Positions 1-5,399 of a DNA stretch of 5,399 bases are shown here, piece after piece; within the stretch, counting starts at the first letter, position 1, and each line of letters starts with the position of its first letter. Under the pieces are notes generated by a model. The model was not told the DNA's origin and searched no databases. It saw only the letters and a program-made list of their open reading frames with translations. This DNA comes from Candidatus Stahliibacteriota bacterium (GTDB lineage: Bacteria; Hydrothermota; Tepidihabitantia; B3-TA06). The DNA is taken from contig JAUVJT010000153.1 of NCBI GenBank assembly GCA_030592225.1, positions 1-5,399 on the forward strand, given 5' to 3'. The position numbers and the translations under genes are program-made.

Positions 1-1328
1 AGTGTCCAATCGGTAAAGTCCGTCGTAACCGCAAGTTCAAACGCGGCTTTCCCCTCATCCATAGATGGCGGCAGCCGTATTGGGTCAGCATCAACCGCTG
101 CGAGAAATTCATCCAACGTACCGGGTCTCAGGGTAAACCCGCATGCCTTTCGGTGCCCCCCAAACGTGAGGAAAAACCTCTCAAATCGCGACAAATACTC
201 CAGAAGATTCACCTGCTCAAGCCCCCTGCACTCCGCGTGCCATTGCTCTTTTCTCGGAACGATAACGATAACCGGTTTTCCGTACCGTTCACGCAGGGCA
301 TGAGCCGCGGTTCCAAGATAATCCTGCCCCACGTCTGTGGATATTGAAATCACCATCCCGCCCGTATGACGCATCGTGCGTTCAGCCGCATCAATCATCC
401 GCTGCTTCCCGCGCTGCCACGCGGCTGCGCGTTCCTTAAGTTCTGCATACCTGGAATGCAGATATTTCTGATCGTCGGAAAGCAATAACCTTACCCCCTC
501 TTCAGCATCAGCAGCGTAAAAGGCGGAAATACCGCGGCTGTAGAGATCAAAAACGGTCAAGCTCTCGGCCTGAAGTCCCATTTCTTCAAGCCAGACTTCA
601 AGCGAAGGCCAGCCTCCGGATTGGAGAAACGAAAGCCCGTTCCTGACTATCAGCCGATTTTCATCAACCAGGGGACAACGATCCGAGATAGTACCCAGTG
701 AGGCAAAAGCCCAGTAATGGGGACGCAACCTGACCAACTCCTCCGGTCCCATACCAACCATACGTTCATAAAGGGCGCATACCAGTTTAAGAACCACGCC
801 TGAGCCGGAAAGTTCTCGCCACGGATATTTGTTGCCGGGCATCTTGGGATTTATGATGGTGGTGTCAGGAATATCGCCCGTTATCTCATGATGATCGGTT
901 ATTATCAAGTCCAGCCCTGACTGACGGGCAAGCGCAGCCTCAGCAATGTTGGTAATCCCGACGTCAACCGTAACGATCAACTCTATCCCCTGTTGGTGAA
1001 AATCACGCAGCTCGTCGGGTTTGAGGCCAAAGCCTTCAGCATCCCGTGAAGGAATACGCACTCCCACTTCGTTAAACCCCAAATCTTGCAGGGCAAGTTT
1101 CAGGAGCGCTGCCGAAGATATGCCGTCCAGATCAGCATCGCCCCACACCAGTATCTTGCGGCGTTTCTTTAACGCCCCTCTCAGCTTCGTCACAACCTCT
1201 TCCATCTGATCCATCAGGAAAGGATCATAATGATCCGTAAGTTCAGGAAAGAGAAATTTCTGCCGGGCCTGGGAATCCTTGAATCCCACGCTGATAAGAT
1301 ACCGTTGAAGTTCTGAGGAGACTTTCAT
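1..1328 (-). CDS. recJ: RecJ-type single-stranded-DNA exonuclease (DHH/DHHA1), C-terminus cut off by window edge
   Basis: RecJ degrades single-stranded DNA 5' to 3' in recombination and repair, using metal ions held by Asp and His residues of a DHH domain. About 442 codons are visible; the family is usually about 560-580 residues, so most of the C-terminal OB-fold region lies outside the window. Seen in order: motif I GDADLDG with D64, D66 and D68; IPSRDAEGFGL at 92-102; motif II VDVGI with D122; motif III TDHHE with D145-H146-H147; the YPW-ELSGSGVVLKL segment at 168-182; motif IV GTISD with D216, followed by PLVDENR; and the DHHA1 signature GGHRKACGF at 390-398. Motifs I and II differ from the usual DYDADG and VDNGI/VDCGI, although every metal-binding Asp is kept. 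The ATG overlaps the tsaD stop codon as ATGA and has no Shine-Dalgarno sequence, so translation is probably coupled. Motif I begins only about 60 residues in, a somewhat short N-terminus. Another DHH phosphoesterase is possible but less likely, because motif IV and the DHHA1 motif both fit RecJ. Confidence 0.88.
   Translation of the reverse strand, partial: MKVSSELQRYLISVGFKDSQARQKFLFPELTDHYDPFLMDQMEEVVTKLRGALKKRRKILVWGDADLDGISSAALLKLALQDLGFNEVGVRIPSRDAEGFGLKPDELRDFHQQGIELIVTVDVGITNIAEAALARQSGLDLIITDHHEITGDIPDTTIINPKMPGNKYPWRELSGSGVVLKLVCALYERMVGMGPEELVRLRPHYWAFASLGTISDRCPLVDENRLIVRNGLSFLQSGGWPSLEVWLEEMGLQAESLTVFDLYSRGISAFYAADAEEGVRLLLSDDQKYLHSRYAELKERAAAWQRGKQRMIDAAERTMRHTGGMVISISTDVGQDYLGTAAHALRERYGKPVIVIVPRKEQWHAECRGLEQVNLLEYLSRFERFFLTFGGHRKACGFTLRPGTLDEFLAAVDADPIRLPPSMDEGKAAFELAVTTDFTDWT
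1325..1328 (-). promoter_or_regulatory. ATGA stop/start overlap, tsaD to recJ
   Basis: On the minus strand the recJ ATG and the tsaD TGA share two bases in the sequence ATGA. The bases before it, which encode the Ala/Ser-rich end of TsaD, contain no GGAGG-like element. The inference is that ribosomes finishing tsaD restart on recJ (translational coupling), which also decides the recJ start codon. Confidence 0.7.
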
Positions 1329-2326
1329 GATGCAGCTGATGCAGGCCTCTCTGCAAAAGAAGCTCTATCGAATGCGGGAACGTCGAAAGCGCTCGGGCCA
1401 AAGGTCCCGAAACGCGCTCTGCCCGCCGCGGCAATCATCGCGGCGTTATCGGTGCACAGCTCCGGTAATGGAAGATACAGCTCGAATCCGACCTTCCTGC
1501 CTGCCGCTGAGAGTTTTTCGCGCAATCTGTTGTTGACCGCCACCCCGCCAACCACACCCACCTGACGGACGTCGAATTCCTTGACTGCACGAGAGACACG
1601 GTCAACGAGGTGATCGAAAGCCGCCTCCTGAAGACCGGCGGAGAGATCGGCAGCAGGGGTAGCGGGATTTGCCGTAAGATAGTTGCGAGCCGCCGTTTTA
1701 AGCCCGGAGTAGCTGAAATCCAACCCCTTTGGATTAGGACGGGGAAGCGCTGCCGGACTCTCAGCCCGTACGGCAAGACGCTCCACTGCCGCGCCGGCAG
1801 GATAACCCAATCCCATGAGTTTACCCACCTTATCGAGCGCTTCACCGCACGCATCATCGAGTGTCGCGCCAATCTCCGTATAATCAAAGCTGTCGCGCAC
1901 CATGATAAGCTCGGTATGCCCGCCGGAAACGAGCAGTGCAAGAAATGCAGGCCGCAAAGAAGGATTAGACAGAAGCAAACTCCAGATGTGCCCTTCGAGA
2001 TGGTTCACGGCGATAAAAGGCTTGCCCGATGCCTGGGCCAGGGCCTTGCCGAACGAAAGTCCGCAGAGAAGAGAACCTATGAGTCCGGGCCCTGCAGTCG
2101 CGGCCACCAGGTCAATATCGTCCAGCGAGATACCGGCTGTCCTGAGTGCAAGTTCCAGAAGAGGATAAAGCAGCTTGGTGTGCGCACGGGAAGCAAATTC
2201 AGGCACCACCCCGCCGAATTCGGCATGTATCAAATGAGAGGATACCAAATTAGCATAAACCCCATCATCCCCAAGAACTGCGACGCTGGTATCATCGCAG
2301 CTCGTGTCTATCCCCAGTGTTATCAT
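1325..2326 (-). CDS. tsaD: tRNA N6-adenosine threonylcarbamoyltransferase TsaD
   Basis: TsaD (also called Gcp, YgjD or Kae1) transfers the threonylcarbamoyl group from threonylcarbamoyl-AMP to A37 of ANN-decoding tRNAs. It makes t6A together with TsaB and TsaE in the cytoplasm. The protein has 333 residues, near the usual 335-345. Visible hallmarks: the N-terminal ASKHA nucleotide-binding start GIDTSCDDTSVAVL at 5-18; VPEFASRAH at 41-49; the metal site NHLEGH with H109 and H113; the VSGGHTEL loop at 133-140; GATLDDACGEALDKVGKL at 153-170; DFSYSGLKTA at 203-212; GGVAVNNRLRE at 260-270; and CTDNAAM at 291-297 with the third metal ligand D293. The usual GYPGGP loop reads GYPAGA here (174-179). 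The last 20 or so residues are a low-complexity Ala/Ser tail. The gene overlaps ybbR upstream and recJ downstream by 4 bases each. TsaD family membership is certain; the other t6A genes are not in this window. Confidence 0.97.
   Translation of the reverse strand: MITLGIDTSCDDTSVAVLGDDGVYANLVSSHLIHAEFGGVVPEFASRAHTKLLYPLLELALRTAGISLDDIDLVAATAGPGLIGSLLCGLSFGKALAQASGKPFIAVNHLEGHIWSLLLSNPSLRPAFLALLVSGGHTELIMVRDSFDYTEIGATLDDACGEALDKVGKLMGLGYPAGAAVERLAVRAESPAALPRPNPKGLDFSYSGLKTAARNYLTANPATPAADLSAGLQEAAFDHLVDRVSRAVKEFDVRQVGVVGGVAVNNRLREKLSAAGRKVGFELYLPLPELCTDNAAMIAAAGRARFGTFGPSAFDVPAFDRASFAERPASAAS
2323..2326 (-). promoter_or_regulatory. ATGA stop/start overlap, ybbR to tsaD
   Basis: The ybbR reading frame ends in TGA within ATGA, whose first three bases start tsaD on the minus strand. 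No Shine-Dalgarno-like purine run precedes this ATG. The start is still secure because the TsaD nucleotide-binding motif begins at residue 5. The inference is coupled re-initiation. Confidence 0.7.
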
Positions 2327-3243
2327 CTGATGAGCAATCGAAATACTGCAGGCTCACTGTTTTCTACCTTGATACCCGGAAGTAGTGAAACGTCGGCAGG
2401 CACCTTGTAGTCGCCGGGAGTCATGGAAGAAACCGAAATCGATACCTGCACCTGATCCTTGCCGAAGCCGCGCAAAAGACTCGCCGGTCCTCGCAAGGTA
2501 AGCTTGGCTTCCTTGTTCAAAAGGTAAACCTGACCTTCCAGCGGCTTACCTTTAATGTCCACAGGCACACCAACGAGCACAATGGTGGTTTCAGGCTCCA
2601 CTTTCACCTTAACCTGCACGTGGGTAGGTTCCGTTATCAATCCTGCCGTATCGGGAACCTGGATGGCAAGCGAGGTGGAAAAACTCTCCGATGCTCCGTC
2701 CACGTTCAAAGATTCTGAAAAAAGCTGGTTGAAAGCGGAAACCACTTCCTTGGTTCCGTAAAGATCAACCGTATTGTCGTAATCGACAGCCGATATCGCA
2801 TACCCTTCGGCAGGGATGCCTTCCAGAGGAACTATAATCTTTATCTTGCGGCTGGCCCGGTGTTCTATCAACAACTCGATCTGGTAGGGAGAGAGCGAGC
2901 GCACTTCTATCTGCTCAGGCAAATTTACGTTCTCAGGCCCGATGCGCAAACGTTCCCTGCCTTCTTTCATGGATGAAAGCGGCAGTACGATGCCGAGATC
3001 GAATTCTCTTAATCTCACGAGATACCTGCCCTTTCCCCTTATTTCTACGTTTACCGAATCGACGTTTTGCTCAACCACCATGTATTCGGTGGGTAAAAGC
3101 GACATATCCAGACCAAGCTTCAGCTCACGCGTGTACTCTCTTTCCAGCCGTGCAAACAGCCACAGAAGAACGGCTGCGAACACCGCTATGAGCTTAAGCC
3201 ACCAGTCCTTGAATATCCAATGGACCAATCGTGAAGATGCCAT
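2323..3243 (-). CDS. ybbR: YbbR-like repeat protein, single-pass membrane anchored (CdaR-type)
   Basis: This 306-residue protein has a short N-terminus, one membrane segment at about residues 16-30 (preceded by Lys and followed by Arg/Glu-rich sequence), and then a long beta-rich part. The topology suggests a signal anchor with the remainder outside the cytoplasm. The soluble part divides into three repeats of about 85-90 residues: roughly 38-128, 130-216 and 218-304. Each has the YbbR pattern of strand-forming hydrophobic stretches, an aspartate or glycine turn such as VDLYGTKEVV (159-168) or LTLRGPASLL (248-257), and a closing strand such as YQIELLIE or VQVKVKVE. In Firmicutes the YbbR-domain protein CdaR modulates the diadenylate cyclase CdaA and is encoded next to it. 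Here no cdaA lies directly upstream, since uvrA diverges there, so a c-di-AMP role is inference only. It is the first gene of a probable operon with tsaD and recJ. The ATG sits 5 bases from a -10 box, has no Shine-Dalgarno sequence, and starting later would remove the membrane anchor. Confidence 0.85.
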   Translation of the reverse strand: MASSRLVHWIFKDWWLKLIAVFAAVLLWLFARLEREYTRELKLGLDMSLLPTEYMVVEQNVDSVNVEIRGKGRYLVRLREFDLGIVLPLSSMKEGRERLRIGPENVNLPEQIEVRSLSPYQIELLIEHRASRKIKIIVPLEGIPAEGYAISAVDYDNTVDLYGTKEVVSAFNQLFSESLNVDGASESFSTSLAIQVPDTAGLITEPTHVQVKVKVEPETTIVLVGVPVDIKGKPLEGQVYLLNKEAKLTLRGPASLLRGFGKDQVQVSISVSSMTPGDYKVPADVSLLPGIKVENSEPAVFRLLIR

Positions 3244-3248
3244 AGCGG

Positions 3249-3277
3249 ATTATAGGAGGGCTGAAGCGGTAAGTCAA
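3249..3277 (-). promoter_or_regulatory. Sigma-70-type promoter of the ybbR-tsaD-recJ operon, predicted leaderless
   Basis: On the minus strand a -35 box TTGACT (3272-3277) is followed after exactly 17 bp by a perfect -10 box TATAAT (3249-3254). Only five bases, CCGCT, lie between the -10 box and the ybbR ATG at 3243-3241. Initiation at the usual distance from the -10 box would fall on or within one or two bases of the A of that ATG, giving an mRNA with no 5' leader. No extended -10 TG is present. The box match is seen directly; the leaderless start is inferred. Confidence 0.8.
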
Positions 3278-3362
3278 GAAGAATTTTTAGATTCATTGTG
3301 ATTGTCATCGCTGTACTTTGATTCAACAGGGGCCATGACTGCCTGATTCCCCGCTAAAGAGC

Positions 3363-3391
3363 TTGACTCACAGGCAATTTGCTCCTACAAT
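3363..3391 (+). promoter_or_regulatory. Sigma-70-type promoter of uvrA
   Basis: TTGACT (3363-3368) is followed after 17 bp by TACAAT (3386-3391), one mismatch from consensus in each box. Transcription should begin near 3397-3399, giving a leader of about 35 bases. The spacer contains the small palindrome GCAATTTGC (3374-3382), which could be an operator half but may be chance. Confidence 0.75.
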
Positions 3392-3395
3392 TACA

Positions 3396-3414
3396 GCTAA
3401 ACTTTTGGTTTTGC
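3396..3414 (+). repeat. Imperfect inverted repeat over the predicted uvrA transcription start
   Basis: GCTAAAC (3396-3402) and GTTTTGC (3408-3414) are inverted copies matching at 6 of 7 positions around the 5-base centre TTTTG. The element covers the predicted start point and ends right before the Shine-Dalgarno region. It could be a repressor operator or a small hairpin at the 5' end of the mRNA. It does not match the Escherichia coli or Bacillus LexA consensus, and the single mismatch leaves only a modest stem. Confidence 0.4.
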
Positions 3415-3427
3415 AGGAGACAGGAAG
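3415..3427 (+). promoter_or_regulatory. Shine-Dalgarno region of uvrA
   Basis: Two purine-rich matches lie in tandem: AGGAGA at 3415-3420 and AGGAAG at 3422-3427. The second leaves 6 bases to the ATG at 3434, a good spacing, and supports that start. This contrasts with the minus-strand genes, none of which has such an element. Confidence 0.75.
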
Positions 3428-3433
3428 ATAATT

Positions 3434-5399
3434 ATGGAACAGGATATTCTTATCAAAGGTGCGCGGGAACACAATCTGAAGAACATAGATGTGAGTATTC
3501 CGCGCAACAAGCTTGTGGTGATAACCGGTCTTTCCGGTTCGGGCAAGTCGTCGCTTGCCTTTGACACCCTTTATGCCGAAGGGCAGCGCCGCTACATGGA
3601 GTCGCTTTCGACCTACGCCCGCCAGTTCATGGGTGTGATGGAGAAACCCGACGTTGACTTCATCGAGGGGCTGTCGCCTGCTATAGCCATAGAGCAGCGC
3701 ACCGCGGCGCGCAACCCCCGCTCCACAGTGGCAACGGTAACTGAGGTATACGACTACATGCGCGTGCTGTTCGCCCGGGTGGGCAGGCCTTACTGCCCCA
3801 ACTGCGACGTACCCATATCCAAGATGAGCACCGACCAGATTATTGACGCACTTTTGGAATATCCCGAGAAAACCAGGCTGGTGATACTGGCGCCTAAGGT
3901 CAGAGGAAGAAAAGGGGAGTACCGGGATCTGTGGGCAAAGCTGGCCCGCAAAGGCTTCGTGCGAGCGCGTGTGGACGGTAAGATTGTCGAGTTGGACAGC
4001 CCGCCCACGCTCGAGCGCTACAAGCAGCACACCATCGAGGTGGTGGTGGACAGGCTGGTGATAAAACCCAATATCCGTAAGAGGCTGGCCGACTCGGTGG
4101 AGCTGGCATTATCTGAGGGGGAAGGTCTGTGCACCGTGCTGGCAGGCAACAAGGATGAGCGTACGTTCAGCCAGTCGCTTGCCTGCACCCGGTGCGGGTT
4201 TTCCTACCCGGAGATTTCACCGCGGCTGTTCTCGTTCAATTCACCATACGGGGCGTGTCCGGAATGTCACGGCCTGGGCACCAGGATGGAGGTTGATCCC
4301 GACCGTTTGATTGTAAATCCCGGCCTGTCAATTCTTGAAGGCACCATTGCCCCATGGGGAGAGCCGCACGGCTGGTCCATGGCCCTGCTCAACGCGGCGG
4401 CCAGGCACTTTGATTTCGATCCTGCCGTCCCGTGGAAGGATTTATCTGAAGAAGCCAGGCAGGCGGTGCTGTACGGCAGCAAGGAAAAGATACCCATTAA
4501 GTATAAGAGCCGCACCGGTATCAGCTACGAGGGTGAGGAACGGTTCGAGGGTGTGGTGAACAACCTGATGAGGCTGTACAGGCAGACGGATTCCGACTAC
4601 CGAAGGCGATACATCGAGGGCTTCATGTCAGTCCTGCCCTGCCCGGTATGCAAAGGCGACAGGCTCAAGCCTGAGGCGCTTTCCGTGCGCCTGGGCGAGG
4701 TAAATATAAAGGACATCACCAGATTTTCAGTTAAAGAAGCTGCCCGCTTTTTTAAGACCCTGAAACTGACGAGACAAAACAGGGTTATTGCCGGCGAGAT
4801 AATCAAGGAAATTTCCGGCAGGTTAGGATTTCTGGTCGAGGTAGGCGTGGATTACCTGACCCTGGATAGAACCGCGGACACCCTGGCAGGCGGCGAGGAG
4901 CAAAGGGTGCATCTGGCCACCCAGATAGGCTCAAGACTGGTAGGGGTCATTTATATACTGGATGAACCCACCATCGGCCTGCACCCCCGCGACAACAGGC
5001 GCTTACTTGCAACCCTGCACGAACTGCGAGATCTGGGCAACACGGTGGTGGTGGTGGAGCATGACCGCGAAACCATAGAGTCGGCAGATTACGTTATAGA
5101 TTTAGGACCCGGCGCAGGAGCCAGGGGAGGAAAAATCGTTGCTCAGGGAACACCACGGGAAATTACCCAATCCAGACGCTCGCTCACCGGGCGCTACCTT
5201 GCGGGTAAGTGCAAGATAGAGGTGCCAAAAGAGCGCCGCTCCCCAAATCTCAACAAACTGGTCATCAAGGGAGCGCGTCACAACAACCTCAAGAATATAG
5301 ACGTTGAGTTTCCCCTGGGGCTGTTTACCTGCGTTACCGGTGTCTCCGGTTCGGGCAAGTCGTCCCTGGTATCTGATATCCTGCACCGCTCGCTTGCCC
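3434..5399 (+). CDS. uvrA: Excinuclease ABC subunit UvrA, C-terminus cut off by window edge
   Basis: UvrA is the dimeric ATPase that finds bulky DNA lesions and loads UvrB in nucleotide excision repair. About 655 of the usual 940 or so residues are present. Seen in order: Walker A of the first nucleotide-binding domain, GLSGSGKSS at 32-40; YARQFMG at 61-67; SPAIAIEQ and NPRSTVATVTEVYDY before residue 110; a CPNC pair at 121-124; the UvrB-binding region, about 130-245, with PKVRGRKGEY; a four-cysteine zinc site C251-x2-C254-x20-C275-x2-C278; a second CPVC pair at 403-406; signature I LAGGE at 484-488; Walker B ending in D510-E511; and the switch histidine H543. The second domain then begins with IKGARHNNLKNIDV and its Walker A GVSGSGKSS at 636-644. 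Signature I is normally LSGGE with AQRIR after it; here it is LAGGE-EQRVH. That is a real deviation, though the catalytic residues are intact. The gene has its own promoter and Shine-Dalgarno sequence. Confidence 0.97.
   Translation, partial: MEQDILIKGAREHNLKNIDVSIPRNKLVVITGLSGSGKSSLAFDTLYAEGQRRYMESLSTYARQFMGVMEKPDVDFIEGLSPAIAIEQRTAARNPRSTVATVTEVYDYMRVLFARVGRPYCPNCDVPISKMSTDQIIDALLEYPEKTRLVILAPKVRGRKGEYRDLWAKLARKGFVRARVDGKIVELDSPPTLERYKQHTIEVVVDRLVIKPNIRKRLADSVELALSEGEGLCTVLAGNKDERTFSQSLACTRCGFSYPEISPRLFSFNSPYGACPECHGLGTRMEVDPDRLIVNPGLSILEGTIAPWGEPHGWSMALLNAAARHFDFDPAVPWKDLSEEARQAVLYGSKEKIPIKYKSRTGISYEGEERFEGVVNNLMRLYRQTDSDYRRRYIEGFMSVLPCPVCKGDRLKPEALSVRLGEVNIKDITRFSVKEAARFFKTLKLTRQNRVIAGEIIKEISGRLGFLVEVGVDYLTLDRTADTLAGGEEQRVHLATQIGSRLVGVIYILDEPTIGLHPRDNRRLLATLHELRDLGNTVVVVEHDRETIESADYVIDLGPGAGARGGKIVAQGTPREITQSRRSLTGRYLAGKCKIEVPKERRSPNLNKLVIKGARHNNLKNIDVEFPLGLFTCVTGVSGSGKSSLVSDILHRSLA
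3533..3552 (+). repeat. Direct repeat copy 1: uvrA first Walker A coding sequence
   Basis: These 20 bases encode the P-loop of the first UvrA ATPase domain and are identical to positions 5345-5364. UvrA contains two homologous ATPase domains, so similarity is expected. Exact identity at this length, in the same frame, also reflects shared codon choice. Confidence 0.85.
5345..5364 (+). repeat. Direct repeat copy 2: uvrA second Walker A coding sequence
   Basis: Identical over 20 bases to 3533-3552 and in the same reading frame, encoding the P-loop of the second UvrA ATPase domain. The copies are 1812 bp apart. Identity stops immediately on either side, so this is conserved motif coding rather than a recent duplication. 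Confidence 0.85.

Larger units (their letters stand above)
3244..3433. other. Divergent intergenic region, ybbR operon / uvrA
   Basis: These 190 bp separate the two start codons. They contain back-to-back promoters whose -35 boxes (3272-3277 minus, 3363-3368 plus) leave 85 bp between them. The middle part is A/T-richer than the flanking genes and holds no ORF of note, no RNA gene and no strong terminator. Short elements seen there are TTGATTCAA (3318-3326), CTGT-N11-ACAG (3311-3329) and three TGATT copies at 3299, 3319 and 3344. None of these matches a regulator site I can name. Confidence 0.8.

Noticed and set aside
1610..2410. Plus-strand ORF of 266 codons antisense to tsaD
   Set aside because: It lies opposite unmistakable TsaD coding sequence, its translation is rich in Arg and Cys with no recognisable domain, and I see no promoter for it. 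It is a frame shadow produced by codon bias.
3255..3260. GGAGGG on the plus strand as a Shine-Dalgarno site
   Set aside because: No start codon follows at a usable distance; the next plus-strand ATG, at 3335, opens an ORF of only a few codons. The run is the complement of the ybbR promoter spacer.
2942..3301. Plus-strand ORF of 119 codons antisense to the 5' end of ybbR
   Set aside because: The translation is Ser/Arg-rich and without known features, and it runs through the ybbR promoter. The minus frame has a clear membrane anchor and YbbR repeats.
3311..3329. CTGT-N11-ACAG as an SOS (LexA) box before uvrA
   Set aside because: The Escherichia coli-type box needs 8 bases between the CTGT and ACAG arms. 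Eleven bases does not fit, and the inner palindrome TTGATTCAA is not centred with the outer arms.
3329..3352. GGGG...CCCC pair as a terminator between the units
   Set aside because: The arms are only 4 bases with a 16-base loop and no following T run. Both neighbouring genes also start here rather than end, so no terminator is expected.
3368..4030. Minus-strand ORF of 220 codons opposite the start of uvrA
   Set aside because: It covers the uvrA promoter, leader and first domain, and its translation shows no domain. UvrA motifs on the other strand explain this DNA.

Overview
The window is bacterial chromosomal DNA of moderate GC content. It carries four housekeeping genes in two divergent units, and all four translate cleanly without frameshifts. 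I see no mobile element, CRISPR array, RNA gene, prophage gene or toxin-antitoxin pair. The genes cannot fix the organism. Leaderless initiation plus ATGA-overlapping cistrons, a UvrA with unusual signature residues and a divergent RecJ point away from well-studied enterobacteria and towards a less-studied bacterial lineage. I would not name a phylum from this.

Minus-strand unit, transcribed right to left from about 3243: a single-pass membrane protein with three YbbR-like repeats (2323-3243), then tsaD for the t6A tRNA-modification enzyme (1325-2326), then a RecJ-type single-strand DNA exonuclease that runs off the left edge (1-1328). Each junction is a 4-base ATGA overlap, so the three genes look like one translationally coupled operon. 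A near-consensus sigma-70-type promoter lies so close to the first ATG that the mRNA is predicted to be leaderless.

Plus-strand unit: uvrA, the damage-recognition ATPase of nucleotide excision repair, starts at 3434 and runs off the right edge just after the second Walker A motif. It has its own near-consensus promoter, a leader of about 35 bases, a Shine-Dalgarno sequence and an imperfect inverted repeat over the predicted transcription start.

The 190-bp region between the units (3244-3433) holds both promoters back to back, with 85 bp between their -35 boxes. Functionally the locus places two DNA-repair enzymes (UvrA, RecJ) beside a tRNA modification enzyme and an envelope protein of the CdaR/YbbR type. 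The diadenylate cyclase gene that often precedes ybbR is absent from the position directly upstream. I found no convincing new biological system. The points most worth checking are the leaderless promoter, the ybbR gene without cdaA beside it, the altered UvrA signature motif, the altered RecJ motifs and the possible operator or hairpin in front of uvrA.
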